Below are positions 58,684 to 64,000 of a stretch of 64,000 nt of DNA, piece after piece. Source of the DNA: Gnomoniopsis sp. IMI 355080 (taxonomy: Eukaryota > Ascomycota > Sordariomycetes > Diaporthales > Gnomoniaceae); assembly GCA_027946555.1 (NCBI GenBank), contig JAPEVC010000169.1, positions 1-64,000 on the forward strand. Reading direction: 5' to 3'. Positions within the stretch are counted from its first letter, which is position 1; every line of letters begins with the position of its first letter. The translations under genes and the position numbers were made by a program. Below the pieces are notes generated by a model that did not search any database, was not told where the DNA came from, and saw only the letters and a list, made by a program, of their open reading frames with translations.

Positions 58684-60424
58684 TCAAATATCTTGAATCT
58701 CTCTAGTCTTGTGTACACGGATGTGTCCATCCAAGTGAGGCACGAATTTGTATACGCTCAACATGTTTGCCGGCGGAGTCCTGCTGGTATCATTTCGCTC
58801 CATCTCTTGCTCCCTTGAATATCCTTCACCCATATCCATGGACAGCCTGGGGGTGGGCAGCGGTTTGTTCAAGTTCAGCGGCTTTGGAACCGCCGAAAAT
58901 GAACTTAATATTGTGGTAGAAGCAGTCGTGTTGCTAGAGAAAGAGCTGTGTCGGGATTTGTTGAAAAGTTTTTGGTAGTTGTTGATGTCGCGAGAGGGCT
59001 CTTGAATCAACAGCGACGGCATGAGGGACTGTATTTGAGGTGGTTTCGTTGGCGTAGGCATGCCGGGCATCAAAGGCAAAGACCGAGACTCGATGTCTGT
59101 ATCGATATTCGTCGATTGTCGGTCTTTCGTAACTAGCCAAAAGTCGCGACCCGGTTTCTGGTCTAGAGTTCGGCCATAAATAGCGCGGCTCTGTCCGTTG
59201 CGTGATCGCCAGGAGGCCGGGTTTCCGATGAGTTGAGGAAGGAAGCGAGCAAAGAAAGGCTTAAAGTGTGAAAATTAGACATATTCATTTTTGCCTTTCA
59301 TTGGGGAAAAGGGGGGGGGGGCTGGGATGCAAACTCACTTTGGTGGGTGTTATAGATGCGCAGATCTACAGAATCAATGGTTAATGTCTTGAGTGATCAA
59401 ATTAGATATGCTCTTCGCAGGTGGGCGAGACTCACAATGCCAATAAAAAGCTCCAGTGCGCTTGCAATGATGATAGGGATAGCATTGCGCGTCTTGTCGA
59501 AATTTGCCGGGTTGGTGAAGGAGAAGGTGATTGCGGTCCTCACTGCCCCAGCTACCGTAGCAAATAGACCCCCAGCAAACAGACTGCCCACTATGATCTG
59601 TTGCCTGCTTGGCAACTTCAGTCGCATAATGAACGGTATGGGGAGCAGTACGATCAACAAATCTGTGGTCGTATTGATGCACCCTGCGGCGAGCAAGTGT
59701 TTTTGTTCGTCGATGCAGTTTTGCGGCGTGACCGACAGAGTCCAGTAAGCCTCTGGTGGACTGGGAGCGTGGTGAGCATATGCGTCGTCAATTACAATAT
59801 ATCGCGCCTGTTCTTACCTGCACTGAAACATGGCGACGAAGAAGAATACAATTCCGTCGAGGGCAACAATAACTGCGACTACTATCACGGCGTATTTGTA
59901 CCGACCATGGTCCAGAGAAACCACTCTCCATATGAGTGCCAACATGCTCAACTTTGTCAGCGTTGTTGAAATGCCAAACATGAGCTGCGAGGCCAGGCTG
60001 TGGAATACAAGTCAGTACTTTGTCGACATTGGTTCACACGGAGTTGCGTAAGAGTACCTCGCCTGTAGGCTCGGGGTCAAGTCTGTAAGGGGAACGTCCC
60101 AAACATGTCGACCCCAATGGAATTGAACTTGAGCAACGTAGCTGATGATGGCAAAGGCTAATGTAGGAATCTGGTATCGGTTAGTCTGCTTCCAACAAGG
60201 TCAGTGTCGAGAGTGTCCCTTACAAATGCGAGCATGATGAGGACATCGTCTAGGCCAAAGCCTCTGGAGATCCAGAGACGAGTATATATTCGAATCCCCA
60301 TAAGGACGATGACCAGGAACAATAAAACGGAGACGATGATGAGAGCCGCTGGCCCTGCGGTATCCGGGTTCACCAAGTTTGGAGCCGGCAAGGTGCTCAG
60401 AACGGAGGCAGGAGGAATCTGCAT
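58684..60424 (-). CDS. rhodopsin/PTH11-like seven-transmembrane protein
   Basis: Member of the fungal integral membrane family annotated as rhodopsin-domain or PTH11-like receptors; plasma membrane. Six exons: 60424-60224, 60170-60058, 59997-59818, 59760-59436, 59365-59339, 59259-58684, all in phase, 473 aa. Family marks: extracellular N-terminus, TM1 AALIIVSVLLFLVIVLMGI, RIYTRLWISRGFGLDDVLIM, HWGRHVWDVPL, TM around QLMFGISTTLTKLSMLALIWRV, FQCSPPEAYWTLS..CI, NTTTDLLIVLLPIPF, and ICASITPTKPFFARFLP at the end of the last helix. Exon 5 is only 27 bases. The C-terminal cytoplasmic tail, about 180 residues, is Ser/Pro-rich. No CFEM domain at the N-terminus, so not a classical PTH11. Ligand unknown; may equally be non-signalling. 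Confidence 0.88.
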
Positions 60425-63400
60425 TGTGGCTCTGGACAGCCTCTAGGGCCTGTACCAAGAAGAATATCCAAAGCTACCGTGACTTGAACATGAGGCGTAG
60501 AGCCCGGCCCCAAAGGTGGTATTGTGGGAGGACGAGAAGGTTTCCAGACGAGTCAGGACGATTTGATTTCAGAGGGACGATTTCAGAGGAATGGACAGAC
60601 CAGTGCCCTTGGTGATACCACGGGTACCAAACCAGCCTTGCTATATTGAAGTGACCAAGCGGTGTCGAGTAGCCATACAGTGGCCTACTACTTGCTGGGA
60701 GACCTCAAGCGAAAGCTTGTGAGTCTGCTGAACTTGGGAGGAAAGCGACACGGACTGTTGATATGGACATAAGGGTGGTAATGACACCGTCACACCTGGT
60801 CCCGGAAGTACGGAGGTTGGCTTCAGATTCTTTCATCGTGGACGGTAGATCAGATGAAGTCTAACGCCACCACTCAGCTCAGATACGGGCCCAGACTTTT
60901 GGAAGGAAGGCTGAGTCGACTTCGATCTCCTCGGAAGTGGCACTCGCGCTCCCGCCGGTACGCCTTGAACGACCTGGACATGATGTAGATAGACAATGAG
61001 CAATGTCACATGAGAGATGGGACGGAATTTGATCGCCAACGTTCCTCACCCACCTTGGAATCCATGATGATACCCTCCTCCGGCTGTGGAGACATCCTGG
61101 CTGGCGTATCGTATTGCAGCAGGACCGCAGAAATTCTGCTTTGACCTCTTTCTTGTGCTCGAATGCGGCTAGGACGGTCCGCAATATCCACAACCAGATG
61201 ACACACTGGACATGACAGTGACAGCGTTGGTCAGTGGTCAACGCGCGCGGTCCCTACACGGTAGGAAGGCAGGCAAACTTACCAGATGCATTTGGTACGG
61301 ACCGCCCCAAAGAAGCGTACCAATACTTTTGGAGGCAGTTTACCTTCAAGTCACCGAAGCTGGTTGGACGACAAGAAAGCAAGTAAGTAAACTAGTCGTG
61401 ATGGTCCGACGAGCCACTCTGCGTTTCACAGACGCACAGACATAGTTCGCCAGACGAGATGATTAGCCACCCCATGTAGTTTGTCACATCAGTAGCACAC
61501 CAAGCCCCCTGTGGCATTAGTTCGTTCACAACGGTTCTAAGAAGGGTTGTCAGCGATTGTCAGGGTTATAGCATGCGACATATTGATACAGACGTTGGCT
61601 GCAATGGGGGTCCTTTGATGCAAGAAGTGGTGACTCGACCTGCAACACTATTCCGTCCTTAGTTCGCCTGTCACAAGCAGATGTCAGTACGACTAGCGTG
61701 AACACTCTGCTCACATGCCAAACGAACTGGCCACGCATAAAAGGGTTGACAGCCCGTATTCAAGGTTGTCACCCACAGCGATTGGTGGGTTCCATCCACC
61801 TGCATTGACACCGGGAGCTCTGCAGTTCTTGCTAGGAACTTGTACTATAGCATGGTATGGTGCAGTAATTCTATTTCAGGTTCAGTTTCATTCTGCCCAA
61901 CCATGCTTTGGTGACCACGGTGTTTGTAAAGGGGGTCAAGCGGACGAAAGAAAAATAGCTGTGAAGATTTCCGAGTCTCGTCCGCGGGTGGTATGTGTCA
62001 AACCCGCGAGGAGATCGGATGCGGTATTGGCGTCCCGTCTAGTTTCGTTCCCATGGCCGTAAAGTGAGACAAACACTCGATCAATCTGTATCTTCGTTCG
62101 ATGGGCCGCCATGTTTGTTGACCATATTGCCGACCTATTCTCGACTTTTCTTTGGGAACATAGCAACAATGCTACCACCCTTTGGGGTTAGGTAGTGGCC
62201 AAGACCTTGGAATATTCTCTCGGCGAGATGGGCCAGATGTTGTGCGTCATGGTCCCATCAAGGTGACTCCGGACGTGTGCTTTTTAGATTCCCGGATGTG
62301 ACACCGGAACAGATTGCCTCTTGTGTTGGTTCACGAGACTCATCACGAACGCTGATATCCATGAGCGCAACACCACAACAGGGGATTCTTTACGTTGGTA
62401 CGTACTGTGTTGTGTGGCGGTGTAGATGACTTTGGATTGATATGGTTTTGAGAACGGGCCACCAGTCGCAGCGGCGCATCCCGCGCGCCCCCCTGCATAA
62501 TCGACCTGTGAGGAGCCAATCGCTGGATGATCCAGTTTTCCCACCCTGGTTGCAATGCGATCTGTCCCGGGCCGAACTGACAGCCGTTTGTCTCCAGATT
62601 TGGCTTTTTGACATTTGATATTCTACGCCAGAAACCTTCAGCTTCTCGAACGGCAGGAATAATCTACTTCAGACCCAGGTACAAGGGTTCAATATGCTTG
62701 TCCAGCCCGCGCATCCGCCGCGGCTAGCACCCGTACTGCCGTATAGCGCGCTTGTGTTATTGAGAGTGCCTCTTGTTAACATATGAACGGAGACTTTTCT
62801 ACGCCCTTGCACTCCTGACATACTTCGATATGAGAGTCCTCCGGAGACCCGGCCCAGACTCCGCCGCGCGCCCGAGGTCGACTGAGCACATCTCTCAATC
62901 CGCTGCCAAGGGGCGCACGCGGTCTGCCTTCTTTCTGACCTCAATACCTGACTATGAAGTTAATTGCTGGACAAAATCTTTTTGAACCCGATACCTGTAA
63001 TGAGCGACGACGCCCAGGATTCATCTGCTAGACTCTCGGCTTCGCAACCGAGAGGTCACCGGCAGTTGCAACAATCATCGCTGCCGAATGGCACCCATGC
63101 GTTGGGCTTACCGGGTCCGAGGGACAACTCATTCCAAATCGGTGCGGAATATGATTGTCTCTGGACCTGTAATAGTAGATCTCACTGGCATCCAGGTAGC
63201 AAGCCTAAGATCCGAAGCACCTGGTGCAGGAAACCGAAAGCTTATAAATACTTCCAGAGCTGTCGATCTAGAGCCGTCGATCACACATCTAGTACCAAAC
63301 TTTGGCTAGCGGGCCAGCGAACCACTTTGTTCTCCCGAGCCAAGAATAGAAACGAGTGTTGCTATCAAACAACACTTACTTTCAGCTGAGAAAGATGCTT

Positions 63401-63746
63401 TTTCATGGATTTGCATTGCACTGAGGCAGGGTTGCATTGTTTCGCTTGGTGACTTGTACAGGTTTCGTTCACCGTGTGGTGAGCTTGAAACAACAGCTCA
63501 GAGTGGTTAATGGATCACGGACTTGCTTCAGCAATGCGACTACAATAAAAGGCTCAAGTCTTATAACGGCAAATACATTCGCGACATATAGTACACAGCG
63601 ATTTGCCAATCACAAGTCGACTTGGACTGTCGAATCTTCTTCACATTGTGTTGTTTGCTAGCTAGGGTCGCTGCAACATGTGTCCATGGCCGTCCTTCTA
63701 TCGTTGCAAAGACCATCCCTCGGACACCACTTGAAACACAACGAAT
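60425..63746. other. gene-poor region between receptor-like gene and RPL10A
   Basis: About 3.3 kb. It includes the promoter of the receptor-like gene and the 3' side of the ribosomal gene. Short minus-strand frames at 60833-61241 flank a possible GTGGGT...CCAG intron but show no domain. Nothing else supportable. Confidence 0.45.
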
Positions 63747-64000
63747 TTAGAAGATACGCTTGGGGGGAGACATGGTAGCCTTGATGGTCAGGCTACCAAC
63801 GTTCTGCCAGCCCTTCTTCAGCAGAGAGACCAGGTAGTTGATGGCCAGCATGATGTTTCCGACCAGCTGCTCCTGGGTCATGTCAACGTTGCCGACGGCG
63901 ACACCCATGCAGAGAACCTTCTTGAGCTGGAACTTGATGGTGGACTTGACCTCGGTGATCTTGTCGCCGAGGTTGTCGGCGTGGGAGACAGGGGTGGGGA
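63747..64000 (-). CDS. RPL10A: 60S ribosomal protein L10a (uL1), C-terminal part, cut by window edge
   Basis: Component of the mobile L1 stalk of the large ribosomal subunit. The last 84 codons plus two bases are present; the rest lies beyond position 64000. The sequence PTPVSHADNLGDKITEVKS, IKFQLKKVLCMGVAVGNVDM, QLVGNIMLAINYLVSLLKKGWQ and LTIKATMSPPKRIF is the unmistakable C-terminus of L10a, ending with TAA at 63749-63747. Codon use is strongly biased to C-ending codons (CTC, ATC, GTC, AAG), as expected for a highly expressed ribosomal gene and unlike the neighbours. No intron in the visible part. Confidence 0.95.
   Translation of the reverse strand, partial: PTPVSHADNLGDKITEVKSTIKFQLKKVLCMGVAVGNVDMTQEQLVGNIMLAINYLVSLLKKGWQNVGSLTIKATMSPPKRIF

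Noticed and set aside
63031..63056. Hairpin CTCTCGGCTTCGCAACCGAGAG considered as tRNA arm
   Set aside because: Stem resembles an anticodon arm but acceptor, D and T arms cannot be found around it.
1..64000. Secondary-metabolite cluster or other co-functional gene set
   Set aside because: No polyketide synthase, NRPS, terpene cyclase or grouped tailoring enzymes; genes are functionally unrelated.

Overview
The window is nuclear DNA from a filamentous ascomycete (Pezizomycotina, most likely Sordariomycetes). The evidence is compact genes with short GT-AG introns (mostly 53-130 bases, with CTRAC-type branch sites), a cell-wall-integrity MAP kinase kinase, fungus-specific families (2EXR proteins, Zn2Cys6 factor, PTH11/rhodopsin-like membrane protein) and secreted carbohydrate/lipid-active enzymes. 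No CRISPR, operon, intact transposon or rRNA was seen, and I could not support a tRNA.

Left part (1-18.3 kb) is dense and conserved: MKK1-type MAPKK (+), PUS7/TruD pseudouridine synthase (-), a RING + zinc-ribbon/ZZ-like + SH3 protein (-), mitochondrial enoyl-CoA hydratase (-), RER1 (+), PAF1 (+) and a Ure2-like glutathione S-transferase (+). Middle part (18.8-34.5 kb) is more accessory: two 2EXR proteins (one interrupted by an in-frame TGA), a GPI-type PI-PLC-like phosphodiesterase (-), an eight-exon GH43 galactanase-like enzyme with a CBM35-like tail (-), a large sterol-glucosyltransferase-like protein whose C-terminus resembles the Atg2/Vps13 C-terminal module (+), and an unknown gene interrupted by an in-frame TAG (+). 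Right part (34.5-64 kb) is sparse: a Zn2Cys6 factor (-), an unknown protein with a shifted C-terminal frame (-), a C2H2 factor with a very long upstream region (+), a rhodopsin/PTH11-like receptor (-), and at the edge the 3' end of ribosomal protein L10a (-).

The genes do not form an obvious cluster or pathway. The left block is housekeeping (signalling, RNA modification, transcription elongation, ER retrieval, beta-oxidation); the rest are environment- or development-facing genes separated by long non-coding stretches. I rebuilt splice sites by hand from reading frame, domain continuity and splice consensus; exon coordinates are given in each entry. I found no convincing new multi-gene system. 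The best leads are the domain architectures of the RING/SH3 protein and the glycosyltransferase, competing splice sites in PUS7, the possible alternative N-terminus of the C2H2 factor, and three gene models broken by a single stop or frameshift.
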